Below are positions 1-9,401 of a stretch of 64,000 bases of DNA, one piece after another. Below the pieces are notes generated by a model that was not told the DNA's origin, did not search any database, and worked only from the letters and a program-made list of their open reading frames with translations. This stretch comes from Gammaproteobacteria bacterium. Lineage in GTDB: Bacteria > Pseudomonadota > Gammaproteobacteria > Chromatiales > Chromatiaceae. The stretch covers positions 1-64,000 of the forward strand of contig JAGRGQ010000006.1 in NCBI GenBank assembly GCA_020445405.1, written 5' to 3'. The position numbers and the translations under genes were made by a program. How positions within the stretch are numbered: the first letter of the stretch is position 1; each line of letters opens with the position of its first letter.

Positions 1-1331
1 TGGCGGATCCACCAGGTGGCGTAGGTGGAGAACTTGTACCCGCGGCGATATTCGAACTTGTCCACCGCCTTCATCAGGCCAATGTTGCCTTCCTGGATCA
101 GATCCAGGAACTGCAGCCCGCGATTGGTGTACTTTTTGGCGATTGAGATCACGAGCCGCAGGTTGGCTTCCACCATCTCTTTTTTGGCGCGACGTGCTTT
201 GGCCTCGCCGATGGACATGCCGCGATTGATCTCTTTGATCTCACTGATACTGAGTTGACTGTGCCGTTCCAGTTGCAGCAGTTTCTTTTGCGCGCGCAGG
301 ATTTCCGGTTTTACCTCAACCAGTGTCGCCGAATAGGCTTTACCTGCATTGATCTGTCCTTCCAGCCAATTCAGATTGGTTTCATTGTCCGGAAAGGTGG
401 TGATGAACTCCTTGCGTGGCATCGCCGCGTCGTTTACGCAATAGCCCATAATGCAGCGCTCCTGGTTGCGGATAAACGCAATCGCTTTGCGCAGGTTCTC
501 CACCATCTCCTGAAAGACGGCCGGCAGATATTTAAACTCGAGAAATGCGGCGGAAAGCTTTTCCTGGGCCTTGACGGTCTTACTGTGCTCTTTGCCGTGT
601 TTGGCAAGGTTGTTGATCAGAGCCTTGTGATGTTTACGCAGCTGAGCGATTTTTAACCTGGCTTCTTCCGGGTCTGGACCGGTATCGACCACCTCTTCCG
701 TGCTGTCGCCGTCGTCATCGTCATCGTCATTGCCATCTTCGACGGAGGCCTCGACTTCACTGCTCTCGATACTGGACTTGACCTGGATCGGCTTTGCGAT
801 TTCATCAGACTCGTTGGGATCGTTGAAGCCGGCGATCACATCCGTCAGGCGGATCTCATCCACTTCAACCTTGTCGAACATCTCCAGCACCCGTGCCACG
901 GTATCAGGGTAGGTTGCCAGCGCTGCCAGCACCTGATTGAGGCCCTCTTCGATGCGTTTGGCGATGGTCAGTTCGCCTTCTCTGGTCAGCAGTTCGACGG
1001 TACCCATCTCGCGCATGTACATGCGCACCGGGTCGGTGGTTCTGCCGAATTCACTGTCGACGCTGGCCAGCGCCGCCGCTGCCGCTTCCGCGGCATCGTC
1101 GTCGGTGGAGACCGCATTGTCGGTTATTGACTGATCATCGATATCCGGAGCCTCTTCGAATACCTGGATACCCATGTCATTGATCATGCGAATAATATCT
1201 TCGATCTGCTCTGGCTCCACGATCCCGTCGGGCAGGTGGTCGTTAACCTCTCCATAGGTCAGAAACCCCTGATCCTTGCCTTTTGCGATCAGTTGCTTTA
1301 GCTGGGATTGCTGTTGCTGCTGCTGGTCCAT
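1..1331 (-). CDS. rpoD: RNA polymerase primary sigma factor RpoD (sigma-70), 3' part missing
   Basis: Housekeeping sigma factor that directs RNA polymerase to most promoters. The first 443 codons are present and the gene runs off the left edge. Visible in order: a Gln-rich start ([14 protein letters not shown]) with region 1.1, region 1.2 around [16 protein letters not shown], an acidic non-conserved insert with a run of six Asp, then regions 2.1-2.3 ending at [11 protein letters not shown]. Regions 2.4-4 lie outside the window. The ATG at 1331 gives the family N-terminus. It is the last gene of the rpsU-yqeY-dnaG-rpoD operon, 70 bp after dnaG. Identification is secure from the conserved core and from gene order. 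Confidence 0.97.
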   Translation of the reverse strand, partial: MDQQQQQQSQLKQLIAKGKDQGFLTYGEVNDHLPDGIVEPEQIEDIIRMINDMGIQVFEEAPDIDDQSITDNAVSTDDDAAEAAAAALASVDSEFGRTTDPVRMYMREMGTVELLTREGELTIAKRIEEGLNQVLAALATYPDTVARVLEMFDKVEVDEIRLTDVIAGFNDPNESDEIAKPIQVKSSIESSEVEASVEDGNDDDDDDGDSTEEVVDTGPDPEEARLKIAQLRKHHKALINNLAKHGKEHSKTVKAQEKLSAAFLEFKYLPAVFQEMVENLRKAIAFIRNQERCIMGYCVNDAAMPRKEFITTFPDNETNLNWLEGQINAGKAYSATLVEVKPEILRAQKKLLQLERHSQLSISEIKEINRGMSIGEAKARRAKKEMVEANLRLVISIAKKYTNRGLQFLDLIQEGNIGLMKAVDKFEYRRGYKFSTYATWWIR

Positions 1332-1401
1332 TTCCTACCTGTATAAAAAATGCAGAATTAAGGTATTTTGCGACTCCGAACGCGACACTATAGCGTAATT
1401 G

Positions 1402-3162
1402 CTATTTTTTTTCCAGACCGTCGTTGCATGAGTTCTGTTTCGCTTTCTCCCTCGAAAGCTCGCTCAGGCGCTGTTTCTCGCTTTCATCGAGTCCCTCCCT
1501 GTCAGCCTTGGTTACCAGCGCCTCCCACTCCATCTGTCCCGATTGCGACGACAGGTGCGCCAGGGTCTCCCGGAATTCCAGTTCCTGTCCCTCGTCGGGC
1601 AATGGCAGCAGGCTGGCAGCCAGTTTTGCCAGGTGCCTGCCCTCGGAACGACCGCGCCAGCGTTCCAGTAGTGCGACTGTGGTAATGTTAGGTTGAGTTC
1701 GCAGTAATTCAAGCAGTTCCCTCAAAAGAGGTATTCCCGGCACATCGAGATACTCCCAGCCTTCCGCTAAATTCCCGGCACGCGCAAAAGCCGGATTGTT
1801 GACCAGCAGCGCGATTGCCCGCCTCACCGGAGGCATGGTGCTGAGCGAAGTATGGGGCCTGATCTTTGCTCGTTTGACGACCGTACCGGTATTCGCTCCG
1901 GGGATATTTTCGCCGACCTTTTCCGACAGCTTGCGGTACATCATTCTGCGGAAAAGCCCCTCCGGCAATTGATTCAGCAGGGGTTTGGCCCGCTCTGCCA
2001 GTTTGACGCGCCCCTCGGCCGAGTTGGTGTCGGACTGACCTGCCAGGTGATCGAACAGAAAACGGGAGAGTGGCACTGCTGTTTGAATACGGCGCCTGAA
2101 GGCCTCTACCCCCTCCTGTCTGACAAGGCTGTCCGGGTCTTCCCCCTGCGGCAGAAAAAGAAATCTGGCCTCGCGGCCATCGCGCATCAGCGGCAGCGCG
2201 ATTGCCAGAGCCTTCCAGCCCGCGTCACGTCCGGCCCGATCACCGTCGAAGCAGAAAACCACTTCGGGCACTGCCCTGAACAGGCGTTGCAGATGATCTG
2301 TCGTGGTCGCCGTACCCAGCGTTGCCACTACATTCCGGATGCCGAACTGTGCCAGTGCCACTACGTCCATATAGCCTTCGACCACCAGCAGATGATCAAG
2401 TTGCCGCACCGATTTGCGTGCTTCATACAACCCGTAGAGCTCTTTTCCTTTGTGAAACACGGGCGTTTCAGGCGAGTTCAGGTATTTCGGTTTGCCCTCC
2501 CCGAGCAGGCGGCCGCCAAAACCGATGAAATCCCCGCGGTGATTGCGAATGGGGAACATGATCCGCTCTCTGAAGCGATCGTAACGCCGTCCTTCATCCG
2601 ATTCCGTGGTCATGCCGGTGACCCACAGACGCTTCAGCTCTTCGGCATCTCCGTTTGCCAGATTCATCAGGTTGTGATAGCCGGATGGCGCAAATCCAAT
2701 GCCGAATTCCGCGACGACCTCTCTGCTCAGTCCGCGCAGCTTGAGGTAGTCGACGGCGCGCCGGGCTTCGGGATGGGTGCGCAGCTGGTTCCGATAAAAT
2801 AGCGCGGCTTTCTCCAGAGTGGCATAGAGCGGTCGGTAATCGGGTCCCTGGCTCTGACCCTCCTCGCGCGGCACCTGCAGTCCTTCACGCACCGCAAGCT
2901 CCTCAATGGCCTCCACGAAATCCATTTGTTCGTATTCCATGAGAAAGCCGACCGCGCTGCCGTGGGCACCGCAACCGAAACAGTGATAAAACTGCTTTTC
3001 GCGGCTGACGGTGAAAGAGGGGGTTTTTTCATCGTGAAACGGACAGCACGCCTGGTAATCTTTTCCCCCTTTTTTCAGAGGCAAACGACTGTTGATCAGA
3101 TCGACGATATCGACCCGGTTCAGTAGTTCGTCTATGAAGGAGGCAGGTATTCTTCCGGCCAT
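1402..3162 (-). CDS. dnaG: DNA primase DnaG
   Basis: Synthesises RNA primers for replication and works with the DnaB helicase. The 586-residue protein has the N-terminal CHC2 zinc ribbon (C40-x2-H43, C61-x2-C64), then the RNA polymerase core with the Toprim glutamate in VVEGYMDVVAL and the metal-binding CFDGDRAGRDAG, and a C-terminal helicase-binding region of the usual size. It lies between GatB/YqeY and rpoD in the macromolecular-synthesis operon. The 211 bp in front of it separate it from yqeY, so it may have its own promoter, but I could not point to a convincing one. Confidence 0.97.
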   Translation of the reverse strand: MAGRIPASFIDELLNRVDIVDLINSRLPLKKGGKDYQACCPFHDEKTPSFTVSREKQFYHCFGCGAHGSAVGFLMEYEQMDFVEAIEELAVREGLQVPREEGQSQGPDYRPLYATLEKAALFYRNQLRTHPEARRAVDYLKLRGLSREVVAEFGIGFAPSGYHNLMNLANGDAEELKRLWVTGMTTESDEGRRYDRFRERIMFPIRNHRGDFIGFGGRLLGEGKPKYLNSPETPVFHKGKELYGLYEARKSVRQLDHLLVVEGYMDVVALAQFGIRNVVATLGTATTTDHLQRLFRAVPEVVFCFDGDRAGRDAGWKALAIALPLMRDGREARFLFLPQGEDPDSLVRQEGVEAFRRRIQTAVPLSRFLFDHLAGQSDTNSAEGRVKLAERAKPLLNQLPEGLFRRMMYRKLSEKVGENIPGANTGTVVKRAKIRPHTSLSTMPPVRRAIALLVNNPAFARAGNLAEGWEYLDVPGIPLLRELLELLRTQPNITTVALLERWRGRSEGRHLAKLAASLLPLPDEGQELEFRETLAHLSSQSGQMEWEALVTKADREGLDESEKQRLSELSREKAKQNSCNDGLEKK

Positions 3163-3373
3163 AACGCGCTATCCAATCTTCCGCCTGGATATTGAGTGCC
3201 CGGGCCAGGCGGATCCCAAAATGACGGGCCTGGGGTTCCCCGCGGCAATCCCGGTGGTGCGTTCTGGCACCCGAAGGATCTGTTTAAGTACGCGGGATTC
3301 CTGCCTTTGATCTGGAGTATAGACGCGGTTGCGTTAGCCGTTACAGCGGCACGGGATTTCAGGGTTGCGCAGA

Positions 3374-3817
3374 TTATCCGGTGAGTCTGGCTTTGATCTT
3401 GGCTCCGACCTTCCCCATGTCTGCCCGGCCCTGGGCTTTGGGTTTGATCTCTCCCATCACTTTCCCCATGTCTTTGAGCGAAGAGGCGCCGGTAGCGGCG
3501 ATGGCCCGAGTGATCAGCTCGTCGAGCTCCTCTTCGCTCAGCGCCTTCGGCAGGTACTCCTGAAGCACGGAGATTTCGAACGACTCCTGTTCCGCCAGGT
3601 CGGTGCGGCCCGCCTTCTCATACTGTTCGATGGAGTCCCGGCGCTGCTTCACCATTTTATCGAGTACGGTCAGCACCTGCGTATCGTCCAGTTCGATCCG
3701 CTCATCCACCTCGCGCTGTTTGATGGCGGCGAGTACCAGCCGGATAGCGCCGAGGCGGCGTTTGTCGCCCGCTTTCATCGCGGCGATCATCTCGTCCTTA
3801 ATGCGTGCCTTCAACAT
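3374..3817 (-). CDS. GatB/YqeY domain protein
   Basis: 147-residue protein matching the stand-alone YqeY family, which resembles the C-terminal tRNA-binding tail of the amidotransferase subunit GatB. Its exact role is unknown. Family features seen are the start MLKARIKDEMIAAMKAGDK, a helical middle (LVLAAIKQREVDERIEL) and the end DMGKVMGEIKPKAQGRAD. It sits between rpsU and dnaG, its usual place in many proteobacteria, so co-transcription with translation and replication genes is likely. Nothing looks damaged. Confidence 0.93.
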   Translation of the reverse strand: MLKARIKDEMIAAMKAGDKRRLGAIRLVLAAIKQREVDERIELDDTQVLTVLDKMVKQRRDSIEQYEKAGRTDLAEQESFEISVLQEYLPKALSEEELDELITRAIAATGASSLKDMGKVMGEIKPKAQGRADMGKVGAKIKARLTG

Positions 3818-3856
3818 CGTGGATATCCTGAGAGAGGGAGACGACGTGTCGTGGAT

Positions 3857-4072
3857 CTAGTACTGGCGTTCCCAGCGGCGGTTGTCTCGCGAAACCTTTT
3901 TCAAATGGCGTTTGACTGCGGCGGCGGCTTTTCTCTTACGCTCTGCGGTCGGTTTCTCGTAGAATTCACGTTTGCGGACTTCGGCCAGGATACCGGCTTT
4001 TTCACAAGAGCGTTTAAAACGACGCAGAGCGATTTCAAAGGGCTCGTTGTCTTTGACACGTACGTTCGGCAT
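3857..4072 (-). CDS. rpsU: 30S ribosomal protein S21
   Basis: Small-subunit ribosomal protein S21, 71 residues, beginning [19 protein letters not shown] and ending in the basic tail [14 protein letters not shown]. The open frame extends 13 codons further upstream, but the MPNVRV start is the family start. It is the first gene of the rpsU-yqeY-dnaG-rpoD operon. The 167 bp to the divergent tsaD must hold both promoters. Confidence 0.97.
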   Translation of the reverse strand: MPNVRVKDNEPFEIALRRFKRSCEKAGILAEVRKREFYEKPTAERKRKAAAAVKRHLKKVSRDNRRWERQY

Positions 4073-4239
4073 TAGCAACCCCAATAAAATTGAAATAAAT
4101 GGCAGTTTCAAAAAGCTAAAGAGCTGGAATTCTACTGGTAGTTGACCGGCTTTGCAAAGACCTTTGCCCGGACCGGTATCTGGCGGAGCGATTTTTGGCA
4201 GTTACCCCCGGATGCCGGGCAGAAATGAAAGGGATAGAG

Positions 4240-5274
4240 ATGAATGTCTTGGGAATAGAGACCTCTTGCGACGAGACCGGCATAGCCGTTTACGCGGGCG
4301 GACGGGGCCTTCTGGCGCACCGGGTGTACAGTCAGACAGATATCCATCTGGAGTACGGCGGCGTGGTGCCCGAACTGGCGTCACGCGACCATATCCGCAA
4401 GACCTTGCCGCTGATTCGCGGCGTGCTGGCCGAGGCGGCTCTTGGGAGCTCCGATATCGACGGGATCGCATACACCAGCGGCCCCGGTCTGGTGGGCGCA
4501 CTGTTGGTGGGCGCGGCGATAGGCCGAACGCTTGCCTGGGCATGGGGGGTTCCGGCTGTCGGCGTTCATCATATGGAGGGACATCTGCTGGCTCCGCTGC
4601 TGGAGAGGGAGGTGCCTGAATTTCCGTTTGTCGCGCTGCTCGTATCCGGCGGGCACACCCAGTTGGTGGCGGTGGAGGGAGTGGGCCGCTATCGCCTGCT
4701 GGGCGAGTCTCTGGACGATGCCGCGGGAGAAGCTTTTGACAAGACCGCAAAACTGATGGGGCTGCCTTATCCGGGTGGCCCCGAACTGGCCAAACTTGCC
4801 GAAAAGGGGGATCCCGGGCGTTTCAGGTTTCCCCGGCCGATGACCGACCGGCCCGGACTCGACTTCAGTTTCAGCGGGCTGAAAACCTTTGCGCTGAACA
4901 CGCTGAACAGTGAGTTGAAAAGAGTGCGCGGCGTTGAGGCGGTGGCACGTCTGAAAGCCGATATCGCCAGAGCCTTCGAGGATGCGGTGGTGGATACGCT
5001 GGTGATCAAGTGCCGGCGCGCGGTGCGCGAGTCGGGCAGCAGGCGGCTGATTCTTGCGGGTGGCGTCAGCGCCAACCGTCGTCTGCGCGAGCGGATCAGC
5101 GTGGCGATGGAGAGCGAAGGCGGCCGTGCCTATTATCCGCGTCCCGAGCTCTGCACCGATAATGGCGCCATGATCGCCTTTGCCGGCTGGCAGCGACTCA
5201 AAGCGGGTCAGTCTGAACCGCTGAAATTCGGCGTCCGGCCGCGCTGGCCTATGGAGGAACTGCCGGGCGTCTAG
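4240..5274 (+). CDS. tsaD: tRNA N6-adenosine threonylcarbamoyltransferase TsaD
   Basis: Transfers the threonylcarbamoyl group onto A37 of ANN-decoding tRNAs, together with TsaB and TsaE. The 344-residue protein (E. coli about 337) starts [18 protein letters not shown]. It shows the metal-binding HHMEGH motif, an ASKHA-fold nucleotide-binding region ([28 protein letters not shown]) and the terminal CTDNGAMIA. The ATG at 4240 was chosen because it gives the family start and follows a purine-rich AAAGGGA. A longer frame from 4195 adds 15 unrelated residues. It is divergent from rpsU, as in many gammaproteobacteria. Confidence 0.97.
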   Translation: MNVLGIETSCDETGIAVYAGGRGLLAHRVYSQTDIHLEYGGVVPELASRDHIRKTLPLIRGVLAEAALGSSDIDGIAYTSGPGLVGALLVGAAIGRTLAWAWGVPAVGVHHMEGHLLAPLLEREVPEFPFVALLVSGGHTQLVAVEGVGRYRLLGESLDDAAGEAFDKTAKLMGLPYPGGPELAKLAEKGDPGRFRFPRPMTDRPGLDFSFSGLKTFALNTLNSELKRVRGVEAVARLKADIARAFEDAVVDTLVIKCRRAVRESGSRRLILAGGVSANRRLRERISVAMESEGGRAYYPRPELCTDNGAMIAFAGWQRLKAGQSEPLKFGVRPRWPMEELPGV

Positions 5275-5417
5275 CGCCTGTTAACACTAATGGAATAGCT
5301 GCTGACGGGGATTACGGACAGGTTCCGGAAACGCAGGCGACGCTAAGCAACGTATTGTTTGAGGCATCGCTCCGGAGCCGCCGCTCGCGCTATCTTTGCA
5401 GTGCGGAATGGCGCGGC

Positions 5418-6002
5418 TTAACCGCTGATTTTACCTTCGGAACCGGAAAGAAGATTACGTATGTTGCTGCGATGCCGCCAGAAAAGAATGATGCTGATCA
5501 GAATCTGAACGCCGATCAGTTCGGGCTCGGGCCGGAAGAACCAGACTACCAGCGGCGCCAGCGCCATGCAGACCAGCGCAGCGAGTGACGAGGTATTGAG
5601 AATCCTGGCGACAAACAGCCAGATCATCGCAACGCTGCCGCCTATCTGCCAAGCCAGCCCAAACTGAACGCCCAGCGCGGTAGCGACCCCCTTGCCTCCC
5701 TTGAAACCGAAGAAAACAGGGTAGAGATGTCCAAGAAAAGCAGCCAATCCCGTGGCGGCAAGAATTTCCCCATCGACGCCGTAGAGATTGGCGGCCAATA
5801 CCGGAAGCAGACCCTTCAGCATGTCTCCGAACAGTGTCAGGGCAGCGGCTTTTTTGCCGCCGATACGCAGAACATTGGTAGCGCCGGGATTGTTCGAGCC
5901 CTGGGTGCGCGGGTCAGGCAGCCCCATCAACTTGCATACGATGATGGCGCTGGATATGGAGCCAAGCAGATAAGCGACTGGAACAAAGAGATAGTGGGTC
6001 AT
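5418..6002 (-). CDS. plsY: Glycerol-3-phosphate acyltransferase PlsY
   Basis: Inner-membrane enzyme that acylates glycerol-3-phosphate from acyl-phosphate, the first step of phospholipid synthesis. The 194-residue protein starts MTHYLFVPVAYLLGS and has about five membrane segments. The catalytic loop GSNNPGATNVLR and the FKGGKGVATALG loop are both present. A longer in-frame extension to 6188 is non-homologous and was dropped. It converges with tsaD and lies 13 bp downstream of the GDCCVxC gene, so those two may be co-transcribed. Confidence 0.95.
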   Translation of the reverse strand: MTHYLFVPVAYLLGSISSAIIVCKLMGLPDPRTQGSNNPGATNVLRIGGKKAAALTLFGDMLKGLLPVLAANLYGVDGEILAATGLAAFLGHLYPVFFGFKGGKGVATALGVQFGLAWQIGGSVAMIWLFVARILNTSSLAALVCMALAPLVVWFFRPEPELIGVQILISIILFWRHRSNIRNLLSGSEGKISG

Positions 6003-6015
6003 GGGATGGGTGTTG

Positions 6016-6228
6016 TCAGCAGCAGTTCGTATCCGGGGCCATCTGTTTGGGAGGGCAGGGTATGGTGCCGAAAGAGCAGAATACGCAGCAGTCACCTGGC
6101 AGCGGGCGCAGCAGTTCACCGCAGCCGGTGCATTCGTAAATCCATTGACAGGCATCGACGGGCATGGATTCATCGCGGCTGACGCCACAGCGCGGGCAGG
6201 TGATACGCGATATCAGTTGTGGGTCCAT
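6016..6228 (-). CDS. Small GDCCVxC-domain protein (cysteine-rich, putative metal-binding)
   Basis: A 70-residue Cys-rich protein. It has an N-terminal CPRCG knuckle, a DACQWIYECTGCGELLRP middle and the hallmark GDCCVFCSFGTIPCPP end. This matches the small family annotated as GDCCVxC domain (seleno)proteins, whose function is unknown. Here every key position is an ordinary Cys codon and no in-frame UGA is involved. ATG 6228 was preferred to a TTG seven codons upstream. The Cys pairs suggest metal or thiol chemistry, which is inference. It lies directly upstream of plsY on the same strand. Confidence 0.75.
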   Translation of the reverse strand: MDPQLISRITCPRCGVSRDESMPVDACQWIYECTGCGELLRPLPGDCCVFCSFGTIPCPPKQMAPDTNCC

Positions 6229-6368
6229 GATTTCTGCTCGCTGGCGCAAACGCCCCGAAAACCCGATTGTCCGCGTTCGGCGGGGGAGGGGTCAAGAGAG
6301 TTTGCTATCAGTGCCCGCTGCATTACCATGTCAGTACGCCAATTACCAACAGGATAGCGCAGGTTCCG

Positions 6369-6722
6369 ATGGATATAGTTTTTTTACGCAATCTGAAAAT
6401 AGATACCGTCATCGGTATATACGACTGGGAGCGCAAAATCCGCCAGACGGTGATACTTGACCTGGAGATGGGTGCCGATGTTCGCCGGGCTGCAGCCAGC
6501 GAGAGAATTGAGGACGCGCTGGACTACAAGGCGGTTGCCAAGCGGCTCATCGCTTTCGTAGAGCAGAGTGAGTTTCAGCTGGTGGAGACGCTGGCCGAGA
6601 ATTGTGCAGCGATCGTTCGCGAGGAGTTTGGCGTGAAATGGCTGCGCTTGAGTCTCAACAAGGTTGGCGCGGTCAGCGGCGCCCAGGACGTGGGCGTGAT
6701 CATCGAGCGCGGGGCGAGATGA
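6369..6722 (+). CDS. folB: Dihydroneopterin aldolase FolB
   Basis: Converts dihydroneopterin to 6-hydroxymethyl-dihydropterin in folate synthesis. The protein is 117 residues, the usual size, with MDIVFLRNLKIDTVIGIYDWE at the start (active-site Glu-type region), DYKAVAKRLIAFVE in the middle and GAQDVGVIIERG at the end. The frame is open further upstream but only the ATG at 6369 gives the family start. The stop overlaps the folK start by 4 bp (ATGA), which points to translational coupling of consecutive folate steps. Confidence 0.95.
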   Translation: MDIVFLRNLKIDTVIGIYDWERKIRQTVILDLEMGADVRRAAASERIEDALDYKAVAKRLIAFVEQSEFQLVETLAENCAAIVREEFGVKWLRLSLNKVGAVSGAQDVGVIIERGAR

Positions 6723-7213
6723 CGGTCAGAGCCTGGCTGAGCCTGGGCAGCAATATTGATCGGGAGAAAAATATCCGCTCGGCTATAGCCGCGCTGGAAA
6801 AGGTTTTCGGCAGGCTGTTTGTCTCCCCCGTCTACGAGAGCGAGGCGGTGGGGTTTGAGGGTGACCCCTTCCTCAATCTGGTGGTGGGGCTGGATACCGA
6901 CCTCCCCCCGGGGGAGGTTGCACAGCGGCTCCGTCTGATAGAGCGGGAGCACGGCCGTGTCCGGAGCGGAAGCAAGTTCAGCCCCCGGACTCTGGATATA
7001 GACCTGCTCACCTATGGTCAGCAGATTATTCATACTCCCGACGTTGATGTGCCCCGCGATGAGATCACCCGCTACGCATTTGTTCTGCGGCCGCTTTCAC
7101 AGGTCGCGGGCAATGAACTGCATCCGGTTGAAGGTGTGAGTTATCAGGCGCTTTGGGATGCGTTCGACCAGTCGCAGCAGCCGCTGTGGACGGTCGATCT
7201 TGGACTGAACTGA
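6719..7213 (+). CDS. folK: HPPK FolK (2-amino-4-hydroxy-6-hydroxymethyldihydropteridine diphosphokinase)
   Basis: Pyrophosphorylates the FolB product. The 164-residue protein has the N-terminal AWLSLGSNIDREKNI signature, SPVYESEAVGF, and the HPPK signature with catalytic Asp residues in SPRTLDIDLLTYG. The start is set by the 4 bp overlap with folB. It converges with the pteridine-reductase-like SDR gene, so three pterin-related genes cluster here. Confidence 0.95.
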   Translation: MTVRAWLSLGSNIDREKNIRSAIAALEKVFGRLFVSPVYESEAVGFEGDPFLNLVVGLDTDLPPGEVAQRLRLIEREHGRVRSGSKFSPRTLDIDLLTYGQQIIHTPDVDVPRDEITRYAFVLRPLSQVAGNELHPVEGVSYQALWDAFDQSQQPLWTVDLGLN

Positions 7214-7245
7214 CGGCGCTGCCGCAAGGCATATCGGGCAAGCGG

Positions 7246-8001
7246 TCACTGCTGTACGCTACGGCCACCATCCACGGCGATGATCTGACCGCTGATATAC
7301 CCGGCATCCTGTACCAGGAAGAGCACCGTGCGGGCGATATCCTCCGGCGTGCCGGCGCGTTTCAACGCGGTGCGCGCGACAATTTCCGATTTTACCTTCT
7401 CCGGCAGCTCCTCACTTGGCCAGAGTATCGCGCCGGGAGCAATGCCATTCACCCTTATTTCAGGCCCCAGTTCACGTGCCAGACTCTTGACCAGCATGGC
7501 GTTGCCGGCCTTGGCTATGCTGTAGATCGGGTGCTTTGCCAATGGCCGCTCGGCGTGGATATCCACCAGGTTGACAATGCATCCCCGGTTAGCCCGCAAC
7601 AGCGGTGCTGCCGCCTGTGACAGAAAGAAGGGGACCTTCAGGTTGGTACCCATCAAATCCTCCCACTCTGCTTCCCCGGCAGTGGCCAACGGCGTGGCGT
7701 AGAAGTTCGATGCGTTGTTTACCAGCAGATCCAGCCGCCCCTTCCACGCCTCCGCCCGGTGTACCAGATTGTCGAGTGCTCTCATGTCCTGCAGATCGGC
7801 CTGAACCAGCGTGACCGAATCCCGGCGCCGGGCGGTCAAGTCAAGCTGCAGCTGTTCGGCGGCTGCGTGCGAGTGCCGGTAGTGCAGCAGAATATCCATG
7901 CCGGCGCGATGCAGCTGGCGTACGATCTCAGCGCCGATGCGCCGGGCGGCACCGGTAACCAGTGCCACCTTGCCATCGAGCGGATTGTCGATACAGTTCA
8001 C
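7246..8001 (-). CDS. SDR-family oxidoreductase, pteridine reductase-like (FolM/PTR1 type)
   Basis: Short-chain dehydrogenase, 251 residues. It has the NAD(P) motif TGAARRIG (TGxxxRxG form typical of pteridine reductases), the NNAS motif and YSIAKAGN, where the catalytic pair is Tyr-x3-Lys. The C-terminal GQIIAVDGG is also standard. I chose the GTG at 8001 because a perfect GGAGG sits 6 nt upstream. The longer frame from 8058 has no such site. Resemblance to FolM/PTR1 and the neighbouring folB-folK support reduction of dihydropterins or dihydrofolate, but substrate assignment is inference. Confidence 0.85.
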   Translation of the reverse strand: MNCIDNPLDGKVALVTGAARRIGAEIVRQLHRAGMDILLHYRHSHAAAEQLQLDLTARRRDSVTLVQADLQDMRALDNLVHRAEAWKGRLDLLVNNASNFYATPLATAGEAEWEDLMGTNLKVPFFLSQAAAPLLRANRGCIVNLVDIHAERPLAKHPIYSIAKAGNAMLVKSLARELGPEIRVNGIAPGAILWPSEELPEKVKSEIVARTALKRAGTPEDIARTVLFLVQDAGYISGQIIAVDGGRSVQQ

Positions 8002-8159
8002 GAAATGCCTCCAGGTTCTTGTGTTCGGGTAGAATCCCTGATGACCGGTTGTGATCAATACTCCTGTGCCTGCCGATTTTATCCCTGCAGCATCCGGGAT
8101 TCACTGCAGCGGAGGGCGATCGTTCAACTTTAACCAAAAACAGGGGAACGAAGAAAGCC

Positions 8160-9368
8160 ATGCCATCAGACTCATCCGCGCATCGGGATCAGCGCGCCTG
8201 GACGAGCGGACTGCCAGAGCCGGACCGGGAAATGCTGCGACAAAGCGAGAATCTGGTCGAACTGATCGCCGGGCGCATTGACCACGCTGGAGGGCGCCTC
8301 CCATTCGACCAGTTCATGGAGCTGGCGCTCTATGCACCGGGTCTGGGTTACTACAGCGCGGGATCGCGAAAATTCGGGGAGTCAGGGGATTTTATCACCG
8401 CACCCGAGACCTCGAACGTTTTCGCCCGCTGCCTGGCGCGGCAGTGCCGCCAGGTTCTGGAAGAGGTGGGCGGTGATGTGCTGGAATTCGGCGCCGGTTC
8501 CGGCGTGCTGGCGGCGGATCTTCTGGCTGAGCTGCAGGCGCTGGGCAGCTTGCCCGACCGTTATCTGATCGTCGACGTGAGTCCGGATCTCAAGGCGCGT
8601 CAGAAAGCGTTGCTGCAACAGCGGCTGCCGGCGGTGATGGATCGGATTTTCTGGCTCGATGGATTTCCCGAACAGGGGTTCCGCGGGTCGGTCATAGCCA
8701 ACGAAGTTCTGGATGCGATGCCGGTGCACCGTTTCAGGGTAGACCGCGGGCGGGTGCAGGAGCAGTATGTGGAGGCTGCCGGGAAGCGGCTTCGGCTCCA
8801 ATGGGGAGAGGCTTCGCCGCTGCTTCGCGCGGCAGCGGAAAAACTGCTGGCGGCGAACCCTGGCCTCCCGGACGGTTTTGAATCCGAACTCAATCTGAGG
8901 AGCGTGCCATGGCTGCAGGCAATGTCCGGCTGTTTTGCGGCAGGTTTGATGTTGATCATAGATTACGGCTACAGCAGGGCGGAGTACTATCACCCGCAAC
9001 GGGATCGGGGCACGCTGATGTGTCATTACCGTCATCGGGCGCATCCGGATCCACTGTTCTGTCCGGGGCTGCAGGACATTACCGCGCATGTTGATTTCAC
9101 CGCGCTGGCGGAGACGGCGCTCGATGCGGGGCTTGCGGTTTGCGGATACACCACGCAGGCCTATTTTCTGCTGAGCTGCGGGCTGGAACAACTGCTGGCC
9201 GAGTCCGATCCGGGCGATGTCAAGCGCCACCTGATGCTCACGCAGGGGGTGAAGCGGTTGCTGCTGCCGTCGGAAATGGGCGAACGATTCAAGGTGCTGG
9301 GTTTTACCCGCGGACTGAAATCGCAACCCATCGGGTTCTCGCTCAAGGATATGCGCGGCAGGTTGTGA
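8160..9368 (+). CDS. MidA/NDUFAF7-like SAM-dependent methyltransferase (DUF185)
   Basis: 402 residues. The AdoMet-binding motif is DVLEFGAGSGVLAADLL and other family blocks are YYSAGSRKFGESGDFITAPE, IANEVLDAMPVHRF and MLIIDYGYSRAEYYHP. In mitochondria the homologue NDUFAF7 methylates an arginine of a complex I subunit. The bacterial substrate is not known. It is transcribed away from the SDR gene and converges with cca. An NDUFA9-like gene, another complex I-linked family, occurs 4 kb away. Confidence 0.9.
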   Translation: MPSDSSAHRDQRAWTSGLPEPDREMLRQSENLVELIAGRIDHAGGRLPFDQFMELALYAPGLGYYSAGSRKFGESGDFITAPETSNVFARCLARQCRQVLEEVGGDVLEFGAGSGVLAADLLAELQALGSLPDRYLIVDVSPDLKARQKALLQQRLPAVMDRIFWLDGFPEQGFRGSVIANEVLDAMPVHRFRVDRGRVQEQYVEAAGKRLRLQWGEASPLLRAAAEKLLAANPGLPDGFESELNLRSVPWLQAMSGCFAAGLMLIIDYGYSRAEYYHPQRDRGTLMCHYRHRAHPDPLFCPGLQDITAHVDFTALAETALDAGLAVCGYTTQAYFLLSCGLEQLLAESDPGDVKRHLMLTQGVKRLLLPSEMGERFKVLGFTRGLKSQPIGFSLKDMRGRL

Positions 9369-9401
9369 GGCCGCTCACTCAGGGGCAGGCTACCGGATTT
9401 A

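Noticed and set aside
1852..2802. 316-codon open frame antisense to dnaG
   Set aside because: Opposite the conserved primase core, with no recognisable product.
8382..9326. 314-codon open frame antisense to the MidA-like gene
   Set aside because: Shadow of a conserved gene; no signature of its own.
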